Shown here piece by piece: positions 7,903-19,154 of a stretch of DNA of 64,000 nt. A program made the position numbers and the translations under genes. The first letter of the stretch is position 1. Each line of letters begins with the position of its first letter. This stretch comes from Streptomyces sp. 150FB. Its GTDB lineage: Bacteria; Actinomycetota; Actinomycetes; Streptomycetales; Streptomycetaceae. The stretch lies in the NCBI RefSeq assembly GCF_000818195.1, contig NZ_JTHL01000001.1, positions 1,922,662 through 1,986,661 on the forward strand. Direction: 5' to 3'. The notes under the pieces were generated by a model. It did no database searches. It worked only from the letters and a program-made list of their open reading frames with translations, and was not told the DNA's origin.

Positions 7903-9436
7903 GGCCCTCGCTCAGTCCCGCGTCCCGTACGTGGTACGCGCCCTCCCCCGCCGCCGTGGTCGCCGTCAGCGTCAGCACGCCAGCGCGCCGCTGGAAGTAC
8001 GACTGCTTGACCGTCCAGCCGATCACCCCGCCGCGCTGGAGCGCGACCGTCGTACGGCGTACGGTCCCCGACCGGGTCACCAGATACGCGCCGCTGATGC
8101 CGTGCCCCAGATTGCGGTACGCGTCGAGCGCGAGCAGGAGGCCCACCGGCAGCGCGACCACCGCGTACCCCGCCGCGATGTAGAGCAGTACGTCGGTCAG
8201 CAGGAGCCCCAGGAGCGCGAGGAGCGCCGCCGGGACCAGTGCCGCCGCCAGTGCCCGGCGCAGTCTGCGGGCCCTGGCCACGCGCGGGTGGCGGGTCAGC
8301 ACGGTCCTGGCCGTCGGGGACAGCGGTTCGCGCAGCACCCGCGCCGCCACCGCGTCGGCGAGCGCACGGGGCGCTGCGGGAAGCAGTGTCTTGTGGTCGG
8401 CGTGCTTGTCCTCGTCGTCGTGGGCGAGGCCGGTGGCCACCGCGTCCAGCCTGGCCGCGCCCAGCAGCCTGACGCCTATCGGCTCGACCAGCTCCACACC
8501 ACGCAGCCGGCGCTCCTCGATCGAGACGGACCGGGAGGTGAGCAGTCCCCTGCGTACGCGGAGGGTGCCGCCCGCTTCCCGTTCGAGGCGGTAGTTCCAC
8601 CACATCTCCGTCCACACGCCGAGCGCCCCCACGACGCCGGCGAGCCCGGCCACCGCCACCAGCGCCAGGATCGCCCAGACCAGCGGGGTGTCACGCAGCC
8701 GGTGCGCCACCCAGTCGATCACCTGCTCCTGGGCGCCGAACCAGTCGCTGATCTGGAGCAGACCGCCGGTCGTCGCGCCCGCGAGCAGCGGAGCGAGGAA
8801 GGACACGGGGGCGTAGAGCACCCAGCGGAGGTCGAGGGCGGCCAGCGTCCCTTCGCCGAAGGGCCCGGGCTCCGACGGTGTCCGGTCGAGCAGTTCCGTA
8901 CGGAGCCGCTCGCCCTCGGCTCTCGACACCGGGTCCAGTTCGAGCGTGGACTCGTTGCCGCTGTGCTCCCCGGTGCCTATCCGGACCTTGACCAGGCCGA
9001 GGAGCCGGTGCAGCGGGTGGGCCGTGAGGTCGACGCTGCGGATCCGTTCGCGGGCCAGCGAACGGCGCTTGACCAGGAACAGTCCGGTGTGGAGTTCGGC
9101 GCGCTCCGGGCCGATGCGGTAGCGGGTGCGGCGCCAGCGTACGTAGTCCCCGCCCGTGGCGCACAGGACCAGCAGCGCGGTCCCGCCGAGCACCCAGGCC
9201 AGCGCTTTCCAGAGGCCGCCGCCGTCCGCCATGCCGACGGCGGTCGGCACACCCGCGCCGAGTGCGAAGCTCCCCGTCACCGCCGTGGTGGCGAGGAGGC
9301 TGCGCATGTCGAGCCGCCGCCAGGGCGCGACAGCCGGATCCATGGCCGAATCCACGGCCGGACCGGCAGCCGCCGCCCGTACGTCCTCCAGAGCCTCCCC
9401 CGGCGCCTCCGCCGGCGCCTCCGGGGCCTCGCTCAT
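7832..9436 (-). CDS. PH domain-containing membrane protein (YdbT-like)
   Basis: A 534-residue membrane protein with bacterial PH (bPH2, formerly DUF304) domains, each a transmembrane pair followed by a beta-rich segment. Examples are RYRIGPERAELHTGLFLVKRRSLARERIRSVDL (about residues 105-140), then YRLEREAGGTLRVRRGLLTSRSVSIEERRLRGVELVEP, and a third copy near the C-terminus. This matches Bacillus YdbT, which with YdbS forms a membrane complex linked to resistance against membrane-active compounds; function in Streptomyces is not established. The ATG at 9436 overlaps the stop of the partner gene (ATGA), which fixes the start, although the frame is open further upstream. Confidence 0.85.
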   Translation of the reverse strand: MSEAPEAPAEAPGEALEDVRAAAAGPAVDSAMDPAVAPWRRLDMRSLLATTAVTGSFALGAGVPTAVGMADGGGLWKALAWVLGGTALLVLCATGGDYVRWRRTRYRIGPERAELHTGLFLVKRRSLARERIRSVDLTAHPLHRLLGLVKVRIGTGEHSGNESTLELDPVSRAEGERLRTELLDRTPSEPGPFGEGTLAALDLRWVLYAPVSFLAPLLAGATTGGLLQISDWFGAQEQVIDWVAHRLRDTPLVWAILALVAVAGLAGVVGALGVWTEMWWNYRLEREAGGTLRVRRGLLTSRSVSIEERRLRGVELVEPIGVRLLGAARLDAVATGLAHDDEDKHADHKTLLPAAPRALADAVAARVLREPLSPTARTVLTRHPRVARARRLRRALAAALVPAALLALLGLLLTDVLLYIAAGYAVVALPVGLLLALDAYRNLGHGISGAYLVTRSGTVRRTTVALQRGGVIGWTVKQSYFQRRAGVLTLTATTAAGEGAYHVRDAGLSEGLTFADTAVPDLLTPFLEPERPRG

Positions 9437-9966
9437 GTGGCGTCCCCCGGCGTGCCCTGCGTGATGTGCGTCAGCCGCTCGGCGAGCGCCGCGGCCGTCT
9501 CGTGGTCGAGCCCCGCGATGTGCAGCGCGCCCTTGGACGACGCGGTCGTGACGATCACCGTGGAGAGCCTGAAGAGCTGCTCCAGCGGGCCGCGCACGGT
9601 GTCCACGGTCTGGATCCGGGACATCGGCGCGATGCGCCACTCCTGCCGGAAGAAGCCCGTACGGACATAGACCGCCTGGTCCGTCACCTCCCACCGGTGT
9701 ACCCCGAACCACCAGCGCGGCAGCAGCGCGGCGCAGGCCGCGCCGAGGACGGCGAGGACGACGGCGACGCCCAGCAGCCACGTACGCGCGGGGGTGATCA
9801 GCACCCCCAGCACGCACAGCACCGCCACCGGCGCCGCCGTCAGCAGCAGCCACTGCGCGCGCCACCAGCTCACGGCACGCGCGTCGAGCGTGTTGTTCGG
9901 GGGCCGCAGCCGCCGCACACCCGGAGCCCCTGTCGGCTCCGCCGCCGTCCCCGCCGCCGCCTCCAT
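9433..9966 (-). CDS. PH domain-containing membrane protein (YdbS-like)
   Basis: A 177-residue partner of the YdbT-like protein. It has two transmembrane segments (about residues 37-57 and 62-84) and one bPH2 domain (WEVTDQAVYVRTGFFRQEWRIAPMSRIQTVDT). It starts 4 nt after the pgi stop and overlaps the following PH gene by 4 nt, so pgi, ydbS-like and ydbT-like are probably one transcript. Why a sugar-phosphate isomerase is co-transcribed with these membrane proteins is not apparent. Confidence 0.88.
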   Translation of the reverse strand: MEAAAGTAAEPTGAPGVRRLRPPNNTLDARAVSWWRAQWLLLTAAPVAVLCVLGVLITPARTWLLGVAVVLAVLGAACAALLPRWWFGVHRWEVTDQAVYVRTGFFRQEWRIAPMSRIQTVDTVRGPLEQLFRLSTVIVTTASSKGALHIAGLDHETAAALAERLTHITQGTPGDAT

Positions 9967-9970
9967 CCGC

Positions 9971-11623
9971 TCAGCGACCGCGCAGCGTGCGGTACTTGGC
10001 CACGAGCGCCGTCGTCGAACCGTCCAGCTCGTCCCCCGAGTCGTCCCCGGTCAGCACGGGCTCCAGCTTCTTCGCCAGGACCTTGCCCAGCTCGACACCC
10101 CACTGGTCGAAGGAGTCGATGTTCCAGACGGCCCCCTGGACGAACACCTTGTGCTCGTACAGCGCGATCAACTGGCCGAGTACGGACGGCGAAAGCTTCT
10201 CGGCGAGGATCGTGGTCGTCGGGTGGTTGCCCTTGAACGTCTTGTGCGGCACCAGTTCGGCCGGCACACCCTCGGCCGCGACCTCCTCCGGCCTCCTGCC
10301 GAAGGCGAGCGCCTGGGTCTGGGCGAAGAAGTTGGCCATCAGCAGGTCGTGCTGGTCGATCAGGCCGGGCAGCAGATCGGCGACCGGCCGGGCGAAGCCG
10401 ATGAAGTCGGCGGGGATGACCTTCGTGCCCTGGTGGATCAACTGGTAGTACGCGTGCTGCCCGTTGGTGCCCGGCGTGCCCCAGACGACCGGCCCGGTCT
10501 GCCAGTCGACGGGGTTGCCGTCCCGGTCGACGGACTTGCCGTTCGACTCCATGTCGAGCTGCTGGAGGTAGGCGGTGAACTTCGACAGGTAGTGGCTGTA
10601 CGGGAGAACCGCGTGCGACTGCGCGTCGAAGAACGAGCCGTACCAGACACCCAGCAGCCCCAGCAGCAGCGGCGCGTTGGACTCGGGAGGCGCGGTACGG
10701 AAGTGCTCGTCGACGAGGTGGAAGCCGTCGAGCATCTCGCGGAAGCGCTCGGGGCCGATCGCGATCATCAGCGAGAGGCCGATGGCCGAATCGTACGAGT
10801 AGCGCCCGCCGACCCAGTCCCAGAACTCGAACATGTTGGCCGTGTCGATGCCGAAGTCGGCGACCTTCTCGCCGTTGGTGGACAGCGCCACGAAGTGCTT
10901 GGCGACGGCGTCCTGGCCGGCGTGCAGCTCGCTCAGCAGCCAGTCGCGCGCCGAGGTCGCGTTGGTGATGGTCTCGACGGTGGTGAAGGTCTTGGACGCG
11001 ATGACGAACAGCGTCTCGGCGGGGTCCAGGTCCCGGACCGCCTCGTGCAGGTCGGCTCCGTCGACGTTCGAGACGAACCGGACCGTGAGGCTCCGGTCGG
11101 TGAACGACTTGAGCGCCTCGTACGCCATGGCGGGGCCGAGGTCGGAGCCGCCGATGCCGATGTTGATCACGTTCTTGATGGGGCGGCCGGTGTGTCCGGT
11201 CCAGTCGCCCGACCTGACCCGGTAGGCGAAGGCGCTCATCTTGTCGAGGACGGCGTGGACCGCCGGTACGACGTTCTCCCCGTCGACCTCGATGACGGCG
11301 TCACGCGGGGCGCGCAGCGCGGTGTGCAGCACCGCGCGGTCCTCGGTGGTGTTGATCTTCTCGCCGCGGAACATGGCGTCCCGCAGCTCGGTGACCCCGG
11401 TGGCGGCGGCGAGGTCGCGCAGCAGCGCCAGTGTCTCGTCGTTCACCAGGTGCTTGGAGTAGTCCAGGTGCAGATCGCCCACCTGGAGGGTGTAGCTCGT
11501 GCCGCGCGCCGGATCGGCGGCGAACAGCTCCCGCAGATGGGTCTGGCCCCACTGCTCGCGGTGCTTGCCGAGCGCGGCCCACTCGGGCGTCCTGTTGAGC
11601 CTGGGACGGCTTCCTGCGTTCAT
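9971..11623 (-). CDS. pgi: Glucose-6-phosphate isomerase
   Basis: Interconverts glucose 6-phosphate and fructose 6-phosphate, linking glycolysis with the pentose phosphate genes at 0-3 kb. Both family signatures are visible: [20 protein letters not shown] in the sugar-phosphate-binding domain, and [19 protein letters not shown] carrying the catalytic His region. I start at the ATG at 11623 ([15 protein letters not shown]), giving 550 residues, the usual length; another in-frame ATG lies 9 nt upstream at 11632, and neither has a clear Shine-Dalgarno box. The two PH-domain genes follow with almost no gap. Confidence 0.95.
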   Translation of the reverse strand: MNAGSRPRLNRTPEWAALGKHREQWGQTHLRELFAADPARGTSYTLQVGDLHLDYSKHLVNDETLALLRDLAAATGVTELRDAMFRGEKINTTEDRAVLHTALRAPRDAVIEVDGENVVPAVHAVLDKMSAFAYRVRSGDWTGHTGRPIKNVINIGIGGSDLGPAMAYEALKSFTDRSLTVRFVSNVDGADLHEAVRDLDPAETLFVIASKTFTTVETITNATSARDWLLSELHAGQDAVAKHFVALSTNGEKVADFGIDTANMFEFWDWVGGRYSYDSAIGLSLMIAIGPERFREMLDGFHLVDEHFRTAPPESNAPLLLGLLGVWYGSFFDAQSHAVLPYSHYLSKFTAYLQQLDMESNGKSVDRDGNPVDWQTGPVVWGTPGTNGQHAYYQLIHQGTKVIPADFIGFARPVADLLPGLIDQHDLLMANFFAQTQALAFGRRPEEVAAEGVPAELVPHKTFKGNHPTTTILAEKLSPSVLGQLIALYEHKVFVQGAVWNIDSFDQWGVELGKVLAKKLEPVLTGDDSGDELDGSTTALVAKYRTLRGR

Positions 11624-11763
11624 TTCGGACATCAGCCCATTCGTCTCGTGCCTGCACGCGTGCCCTGCTGCACCTTCCAACCTAATTGATCGGCAGCTCA
11701 GGCGAGAGCCGGGAGCCGGGCACCGGGAGCGGGGACCACGACGGGACGCCACGCACGACAAAA

Positions 11764-11792
11764 CGGCCGGACACCTGTCAGGTGTCCGGCCG
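11764..11792 (-). terminator. Intrinsic terminator of the RbpA-family gene
   Basis: Perfect 13-bp arms (cggccggacacct / aggtgtccggccg) with a 3-nt loop, followed on the minus strand by TTTTGTCG. It lies 9 nt past the stop of the RbpA-family gene and ahead of pgi, separating the two transcripts. Confidence 0.9.
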
Positions 11793-11801
11793 GATCACTG
11801 C

Positions 11802-12137
11802 TCAGATCTCGCCGCGCAGTTTGGCGAGGGCTTCGGCGAGGATCGCCTCGCCGTCCGCGTCGCTGCGCCGTTCCCGTACGTAGGCGAGGTGTGTCTTGTA
11901 CGGCTCCGTACGCGGCGGGTCCGGGGGGTTGTCCCGGTCCTGGCCCGCAGGGAATCCGCAGCGCGGGCAGTCCCACGTGTCGGGAACCTGAGCGTCATGG
12001 GCGAAGCTCGGCACCGTCTCGTGCCCGTTGGAGCACCAGAAGGAGATGCGCAGGCGTGGCGCGGACTCGCCACGCTCGGCCTCGCCCATCGGCCCCGCTC
12101 CGACCCGGCTTCCACGGATCGCGTTGCCACTTGCCAC
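11802..12137 (-). CDS. RbpA-family RNA polymerase-binding protein (short paralogue)
   Basis: A 111-residue member of the RbpA family (MASGNAIRGSRVGAGPMGEA...). RbpA proteins bind actinobacterial RNA polymerase and the principal sigma factor and help form the open complex. Visible features are an N-terminal RGSRVG segment, a central C..H / CPRCG zinc-binding-type element (SFWCSNGHE and WDCPRCGFPAG), and the C-terminal TEPYKTHLAYVRERRSDADGEAILAEAL helix that corresponds to the sigma-interaction helix. It differs from the canonical RbpA (which begins like MSERALRGTRL), so I regard it as a paralogue. The GTG at 12137 has GGGAG 9-10 nt upstream; an upstream in-frame ATG lacks one. Confidence 0.85.
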   Translation of the reverse strand: MASGNAIRGSRVGAGPMGEAERGESAPRLRISFWCSNGHETVPSFAHDAQVPDTWDCPRCGFPAGQDRDNPPDPPRTEPYKTHLAYVRERRSDADGEAILAEALAKLRGEI

Positions 12138-12316
12138 GGTCGTAACTCCCTGCGTGATGGTGCCGCAAAGCATCCAAATCTCGATAGGCAGCTCCGCTGC
12201 CGGGCGCCCCAGTCTACGTAAGGCCCAACGCGCGTCCAGTGACGGGAGTTACCCCCCGTCGCTGCACACAGGACCTCATGATAGGCCGCGCCCGCGGCGC
12301 CGTACCGTGACCGAGA

Positions 12317-12553
12317 TCAGCTGTCCAGCTTCAGCAGCAGACCAAGGACGACAATGCTCGCGAACCACAGCAGACCGACAACCACCGTAATGCGGTCGAG
12401 GTTACGCTCGGCGACGGAGGAACCACCAACGGACGACTGCATTCCGCCACCGAACATGTCGGAGAGGCCGCCGCCCTTCCCCTTGTGCATCAGCACCAGC
12501 AGCATCAGCAGCAAGCTGAAGACGATGAGGGCGATCTGGAACCCCATAACCAC
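12317..12553 (-). CDS. secG: Preprotein translocase subunit SecG
   Basis: A small subunit of the SecYEG translocon. The 78-residue protein has the SecG pattern: a first membrane helix (about 4-22), the Gly-rich cytoplasmic loop HKGKGGGLSDMFGGGMQSSVGGSSVAERNLDR, and a second helix (about 53-75). The start is the GTG at 12553; an internal ATG two codons later is the alternative. Its place just after tpiA in the gap-pgk-tpiA-secG order is conserved in actinobacteria. Confidence 0.95.
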   Translation of the reverse strand: MVMGFQIALIVFSLLLMLLVLMHKGKGGGLSDMFGGGMQSSVGGSSVAERNLDRITVVVGLLWFASIVVLGLLLKLDS

Positions 12554-12715
12554 GGCTGGACCCTACTTCCTGGCGTTCTCATCGATTGAAACGAACCACG
12601 GGGACCCGGTGGACAAGCCACCCGGCCCCCGCAAGGGTACGACGGATCCCCGGCGCCGCCTACAGGCCGCCCAGGGACCGCGCGATCGCCTGTCGCGGGA
12701 CCGCGCGGCGCCCGC

Positions 12716-13510
<795 letters not shown>

Positions 13511-13517
13511 CAGGGGG

Positions 13518-14729
13518 TCAGTCCTCCAGTGCGGCGAGGCCGGGAAGCGTCTTGCCTTCGAGGTATTCGAGGCTGGCGCCACCGCCGGTCGAAATATGGC
13601 CGAATGCCTTCTCGTCGAAGCCCAGGATGCGTACGGCGGCGGCGGAGTCGCCACCGCCGACGACCGTGAAGGCGGACGAGTCGACGAGCGCCTGGGCCAC
13701 GGCCCTGGTGCCCTCGGCGTAGTCGGGGTGTTCGAAGACGCCCATGGGGCCGTTCCAGAAGACGGTGGCCGCGTCGGCGAGCTTCGAGGCGTACAGCGCG
13801 CAGGTCTCGGGCCCGTTGTCGAGGCCCATCTTCCCGGCGGGCATGGCATCGGCCCTGACCGTCTCGGGGTTGGCCGGCGCCTTGGTCTTCAGGTCGGGGA
13901 ACTCCGGCGCCACCAGGAAGTCGACGGGGAGTACGAACTCCACGCCCAGCTCCTTCGCGCGCTCCAGATAGCCCTGGACGGCCGGGATCTGGTCCTCCTG
14001 GAGCAGCGACGAACCGACCTCGTGGCCCTGTGCCTTGAGGAAGGTGAACGCCATGCCGCCGCCGATCAGGATGCGGTCGGCCTTCTCCAGCAGGTGGTCG
14101 ATGACACCGAGCTTGTCGGAGACCTTCGCGCCGCCGAGAACCACGGCGTACGGGCGCTTGACGTCCTCGGTGAGCTTCTTGAGTACGCCCACCTCGGTGG
14201 CGATCAGTCCGCCGGCGGCGTGCGGCAGCCGGGCCGGCAGGTCGAAGACCGAGGCGTGCTTGCGGTGTACGGCACCGAAGCCGTCGCCGACGTACAGGTC
14301 GGCCAGCTCGGCGAGCTGGTCGGCGAAGGCGCCGCGCTCGGCGTCGTCCTTCGAGGTCTCGCCCGCGTTGAAGCGGAGGTTCTCGATGACGGCGACCTGG
14401 CCGTCGGTGAGGGCGCCGACCACGGACTTGGCGGACTCGCCGACCGTGTCGGTCGCGAAAGCGACGTCGGCCCCGAGGAGTTCACCGAGCCGCCGCGCCG
14501 CGGGCGCGAGTGTGAAGGCCGGGTCGGGAGCGCCCTTGGGGCGGCCGAGGTGGGAGGCGACGATCACGCGCGCGCCGGCGTCGGCGAGGCGGGCGACCGT
14601 CGGTTCGACGGCGCGGATACGGCCGTCGTCGGTGATCTTCGTACCGTCGAGCGGCACGTTGAGGTCGGCGCGGACGAATACGCGCCTGCCGCTGACCCCT
14701 TCGGCGAGAAGTTCGTCGATCGTCTTCAT
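13518..14729 (-). CDS. pgk: Phosphoglycerate kinase
   Basis: Transfers the acyl phosphate of 1,3-bisphosphoglycerate to ADP. The 403-residue product shows the N-terminal signature [14 protein letters not shown] (about residues 14-27), SHLGRPKG, and the C-terminal nucleotide-binding motif [10 protein letters not shown]. The ATG at 14729 has AGGAGT 10 nt upstream. It lies between gap and tpiA in one minus-strand cluster; an inverted repeat in the 111-nt gap to gap may attenuate or process the transcript. Confidence 0.97.
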   Translation of the reverse strand: MKTIDELLAEGVSGRRVFVRADLNVPLDGTKITDDGRIRAVEPTVARLADAGARVIVASHLGRPKGAPDPAFTLAPAARRLGELLGADVAFATDTVGESAKSVVGALTDGQVAVIENLRFNAGETSKDDAERGAFADQLAELADLYVGDGFGAVHRKHASVFDLPARLPHAAGGLIATEVGVLKKLTEDVKRPYAVVLGGAKVSDKLGVIDHLLEKADRILIGGGMAFTFLKAQGHEVGSSLLQEDQIPAVQGYLERAKELGVEFVLPVDFLVAPEFPDLKTKAPANPETVRADAMPAGKMGLDNGPETCALYASKLADAATVFWNGPMGVFEHPDYAEGTRAVAQALVDSSAFTVVGGGDSAAAVRILGFDEKAFGHISTGGGASLEYLEGKTLPGLAALED

Positions 14730-14765
14730 CTGGTGCTGGACTCCTAGGTGAGGTCTGGACAGGCA

Positions 14766-14809
14766 ACAGGGCTCGAACAGCGCCGTTGTGTGCGCCGACC
14801 GAGCCCTGT
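14766..14809 (-). terminator. Hairpin between gap and pgk
   Basis: Perfect 10-bp arms (acagggctcg / cgagccctgt) around a 24-nt loop, positioned after the gap stop and before the pgk ribosome site. It could be a partial terminator or RNA-stability element that uncouples gap from pgk-tpiA levels. Confidence 0.45.
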
Positions 14810-14840
14810 CGCTCACATCGAAATACCTACCGGCCCTGGA

Positions 14841-15947
<1,107 letters not shown>

Positions 15948-15968
15948 ATCGAGCCAGGGAAGAAGGCC

Positions 15969-16010
15969 GGTGACGGCCCCTACCCACGGGTAGGGGTACG
16001 GGCCGCCACC
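15969..16010 (-). terminator. Terminator of the M14 carboxypeptidase gene
   Basis: A long stem: cccctaccc / gggtagggg (15977-15996) lies inside ggtgacggcc / ggccgccacc with one mismatch. It starts about 30 nt past the stop of the minus-strand peptidase gene and separates it from gap. Confidence 0.7.
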
Positions 16011-16040
16011 GCCGGGGTCAACAGCGCGTGAACGCTCCCC

Positions 16041-18998
16041 TCACGACCGGTGTCCCAGGCTGCGCAAGGCCTCTCCGAGGACGGCCGCACGTGCTTTCGC
16101 GTCCTGTACGTGCTCAAGACCGAAGCCGAGGAGCACGGTGTCACGTGTCGTGACCGCCGCGTGACTTGAGAAGAGTTCCCCCGTACGGGCCCAGTCGCCG
16201 GTCACCGCGGGGCTGCCTTCCGGAGCGCCCTGCGCGCTCCACGCGCCGAGGGACGTCTCGAAGCCCTCCGCCTGGGTGTCGGTGCCTCCTACGGAGAGCC
16301 GCGCGTTGTCGGCGAAGACACCGCGTCCGCCGCTGCCCGCGTCGGTGACGTAGCTGAGCGACAGTTCGACGGAGGTGCCCGCGTAACCGCTCAGGTCGAA
16401 GGCGGTCTCCTTCCACCCGTTCGAGGTGCCGGTGAGGCTGTTCCACGCGCCGCTGGTGCCGGTCGCCGTGCAGCCGTCGTCGCCGAGTGTCAGGTAGTGC
16501 TTCAGGAACGGGTGTCCGCTGAGGAAGAACCCTGCTTCGCACTCGGTGGGCACGCTCGCGCTGGTCGCGCCGCCGGCCTCGGGGAGCGTGGTCCAGTCGT
16601 CGCCTCCGGCCGTCCGGGCCTCCAGTACGGCGTGGTCGTAGCCCGCCTCGGTGTTCCAGTTGAGCGCGAGGCGCAGTTCGGGCTTCGCGGCCGCCGTGGT
16701 GCCGGTGAGGTCGACGGTGCGGCTGAGCCGCTGCCAGTCGTTGTCCTCGTGGCGGGCCGACGCCATCCAGGACCCCTCGTACGGTGCGTAGGGGTGGGCG
16801 ATCCCCGTGTACGTACCGCCCGGGGCGCTCCTGAACTGCGGGTACGTCGCCGGGTCCAGGGTGTCGGAGGTGACGGTGTACGAACCCGCCGCGTTCAGCG
16901 GGTTCCCCGGGGCGGCGCCGAGGGCGCCCGACGCCTTGGCGAGTGCTCCGGCGCCGGTGAAGCCGGTGGCGCCCGCCGAGGAGGTACGTCCGTACGCCCC
17001 CAGGTAGTACTGGCTGAAGTCGTTGGTCGCCGCCCGTCCGACCTGGGCGTTCCCGCCGGCCAGCTCACCGGCCTCGATCAGTTTGCCGCCCTCGTTGATG
17101 AAGTCGCGTACGGCGAGCTGGGTGTCGCCGCCGGGCGCGACGGCGCCCGTGTAGTGGACGACGGTGGAGAAGTGGCCGAGGACCCCCAGCGGGTGCGGGA
17201 CGCCCTGGGTGGCGACGTCCCAGACGGCGGCGGTACGGCCGTTCGCCTTCAGAGCGGCGGTGTACGCGGCGAGCTGCGCGGCGGGGGCGCCCTCCTCGGC
17301 GACGACGAGGGTGTCGGCCTTGGGGCGGTCGGCGACGGTGTACGTGAAGTGCTCGCTGGAGGTGGTCCGACCGCGGTCGTTCCTGCCGGTGAACCAGACG
17401 TCGACCGTGTCGCCGGGGCGCGCGCCCTCGACGTCGGCGCGGTACTCGTCGAAGTAGTTGTTGTCCTCGCCGCCGTACGTCTCGCCGCCCTTCCACGCGG
17501 TGAGCCGGGCGTCGCGGGTACGGCCGCCGTTGACGCGGTAGTTGAGCTCCTTGTCCCTGACGGATCTGCGGGCGGTGACGGCGACCTCCTGGTCGGTGCC
17601 GCGCGCGTACGAGGTGGTGAAGGCGTCCGGGGTGAAGTCGGCGGCGCTCAGGCCGACCGAGGACGTGGGCCGGTCGGGGTGGGCCGCGGTCTCGGCGACG
17701 GCGAGCGCGAAGGGGACGTTCTTGGCGAACTCCTGCTGGATCAGCTTCTCGTCGTCGGGGAAGTTGAATCCGGACTGGCAGTCCCTGGCCTCCCAGGCGT
17801 CGGCCGGGTCGATGGCCGAAGCGGTCTGGCAGGTGGTCATCTCCGGGGTGAACATCATCATCCCGTTGACGTTGGCGGCGTGGCCGTCGGCCTCGCCGTT
17901 GGTGGTGTACAGCTCGGAGGAGACCTGCGGGTAGTAGCCGGGTATCGCCGAGTTGTCCGGGGTGCCGGCGAGCGAGCCGTAGAGCACGTCGTCGGGGGTC
18001 GGGGTGGCGACCTGCCAGCCCACGCCGTACAGAAGCAGTTCGGACGCCGAGTGGTAGTTGATGCCGTACTCGAAGCCGACGCGCTTCTCCAGTTGGTCGA
18101 TCGCCCGGGTCTCGGGCTCGGAGCCGGGCGACGCGCCCCGGTAGGTCTCGCTGGTGGAGCGGGGGGACGAGCCCTCGTCGTCGTAGCCCCACTTGTAGGC
18201 GAAGTTGCGGTTGAGGTCGACTCCGTCGGCGTTGGTCAGCCGGCCGTCACCGTCGGCGTCGCGCAGGTTCTTGCGCCACAGCCGGTTGTCGGCGGCGGCG
18301 TGGGTGTAGTCGTAGCCGTCCGGGTTGGCGGACAGGACGAACCACAGCTCGGTGGAGTCGACGATCTTGGTGATCCGCCGGTCCTTGCCGTAGTTGTCGA
18401 GGTAGTAGTGCATCAGCCGGCGCGTCGTCTCGGGCGTGATCCACTCGCGGGCGTGCTGGTTCGACATGTACAGCACGGACGGCTTGGCGCCGTCCTTGGT
18501 CTTGCGGGCGCCCTTGGTGAGCTTGAGGGCGAGGATGTCCTGTCCCTCGACCGTCTTCCCGATGGAGACGACCTTGGTGAGGCCGGGGTTGGCCTGCCCG
18601 GTCCTGACGATCTCCTCCTGGAGATTGCCCTTGCCGCTGTACGGGCGGTAGACGCCGTCCCCCGCTGCGTCGAGCCTGGCCGTGGTCTTCGCCGGGACGA
18701 CCCGTTCGGTGACGTCGACGCCCTGTTTCTCCAGGGCGCGCGCCTGGGTGTCGGTGAGGAACAGCTCGACCTTCGCGGTCCCCTTTGCGGGGGCGCGCTC
18801 GGTCAGTTCCGCGGCGTCCTGGCCCGCCGCGAGGAGCAGGGGTACCTGCTCCGCCGTGACCGAGGCGTCGAAGACTTTCACGGCGTCAGCGGCCCCGGCG
18901 GGTCCGGCTCCTGGCTGCGCCTGGGCGACGGGTGCCGCGATGATCCCGCTCAGCAACAGTGCGCCCGCTGCGAGGATCGATCTCGCTCTGCGTCTCAT
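16041..18998 (-). CDS. Secreted M14-family zinc carboxypeptidase
   Basis: A 985-residue exported metallo-carboxypeptidase. MRRRARSILAAGALLLSGII...AQAQ is a Sec signal peptide (about residues 1-29). The M14 domain contains the zinc ligands His182 and Glu185 (NQHAREWITPE) and His316 (YHSASELL), substrate residues in NPDGYDY and GVDLNRNF, and the catalytic Glu386 (FTPEMTTC). A long C-terminal half resembles bacterial immune-inhibitor-A/MAM-like adhesion modules (for example YAPYEGSWMASARHEDNDWQR...), probably for substrate or surface binding. The ATG at 18998 is chosen because AAGGGGGG precedes it and the signal peptide begins there. It stands alone between gap and whiA, with its own terminator. 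Confidence 0.9.
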   Translation of the reverse strand: MRRRARSILAAGALLLSGIIAAPVAQAQPGAGPAGAADAVKVFDASVTAEQVPLLLAAGQDAAELTERAPAKGTAKVELFLTDTQARALEKQGVDVTERVVPAKTTARLDAAGDGVYRPYSGKGNLQEEIVRTGQANPGLTKVVSIGKTVEGQDILALKLTKGARKTKDGAKPSVLYMSNQHAREWITPETTRRLMHYYLDNYGKDRRITKIVDSTELWFVLSANPDGYDYTHAAADNRLWRKNLRDADGDGRLTNADGVDLNRNFAYKWGYDDEGSSPRSTSETYRGASPGSEPETRAIDQLEKRVGFEYGINYHSASELLLYGVGWQVATPTPDDVLYGSLAGTPDNSAIPGYYPQVSSELYTTNGEADGHAANVNGMMMFTPEMTTCQTASAIDPADAWEARDCQSGFNFPDDEKLIQQEFAKNVPFALAVAETAAHPDRPTSSVGLSAADFTPDAFTTSYARGTDQEVAVTARRSVRDKELNYRVNGGRTRDARLTAWKGGETYGGEDNNYFDEYRADVEGARPGDTVDVWFTGRNDRGRTTSSEHFTYTVADRPKADTLVVAEEGAPAAQLAAYTAALKANGRTAAVWDVATQGVPHPLGVLGHFSTVVHYTGAVAPGGDTQLAVRDFINEGGKLIEAGELAGGNAQVGRAATNDFSQYYLGAYGRTSSAGATGFTGAGALAKASGALGAAPGNPLNAAGSYTVTSDTLDPATYPQFRSAPGGTYTGIAHPYAPYEGSWMASARHEDNDWQRLSRTVDLTGTTAAAKPELRLALNWNTEAGYDHAVLEARTAGGDDWTTLPEAGGATSASVPTECEAGFFLSGHPFLKHYLTLGDDGCTATGTSGAWNSLTGTSNGWKETAFDLSGYAGTSVELSLSYVTDAGSGGRGVFADNARLSVGGTDTQAEGFETSLGAWSAQGAPEGSPAVTGDWARTGELFSSHAAVTTRDTVLLGFGLEHVQDAKARAAVLGEALRSLGHRS

Positions 18999-19099
18999 GT
19001 GCCCCCCTTGCTGTTGTCTGCCACATCCGTGGCAGACACGCAGACTCGCCACGCTTCATGATCATGTCAAGAGCGCCCCAAGCGAGGGCAAAATAGCTG

Positions 19100-19128
19100 C
19101 TGCCGACACCTAACCACGGTGCCGGCAG
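19100..19128 (-). terminator. Intrinsic terminator downstream of whiA
   Basis: Arms ctgccgacacc / ggtgccggcag (one mismatch, 7-nt loop), followed on the minus strand by GCTATTTTGCC. It ends the uvrC-rapZ-yvcK-whiA transcript about 27 nt after the whiA stop. Confidence 0.75.
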
Positions 19129-19154
19129 CGGCGGGACGAGCGGAGACGGAGCGC

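Noticed and set aside
16497..19061. An 854-codon plus-strand frame
   Set aside because: Antisense to the M14 carboxypeptidase, whose signal peptide and active site are clear.
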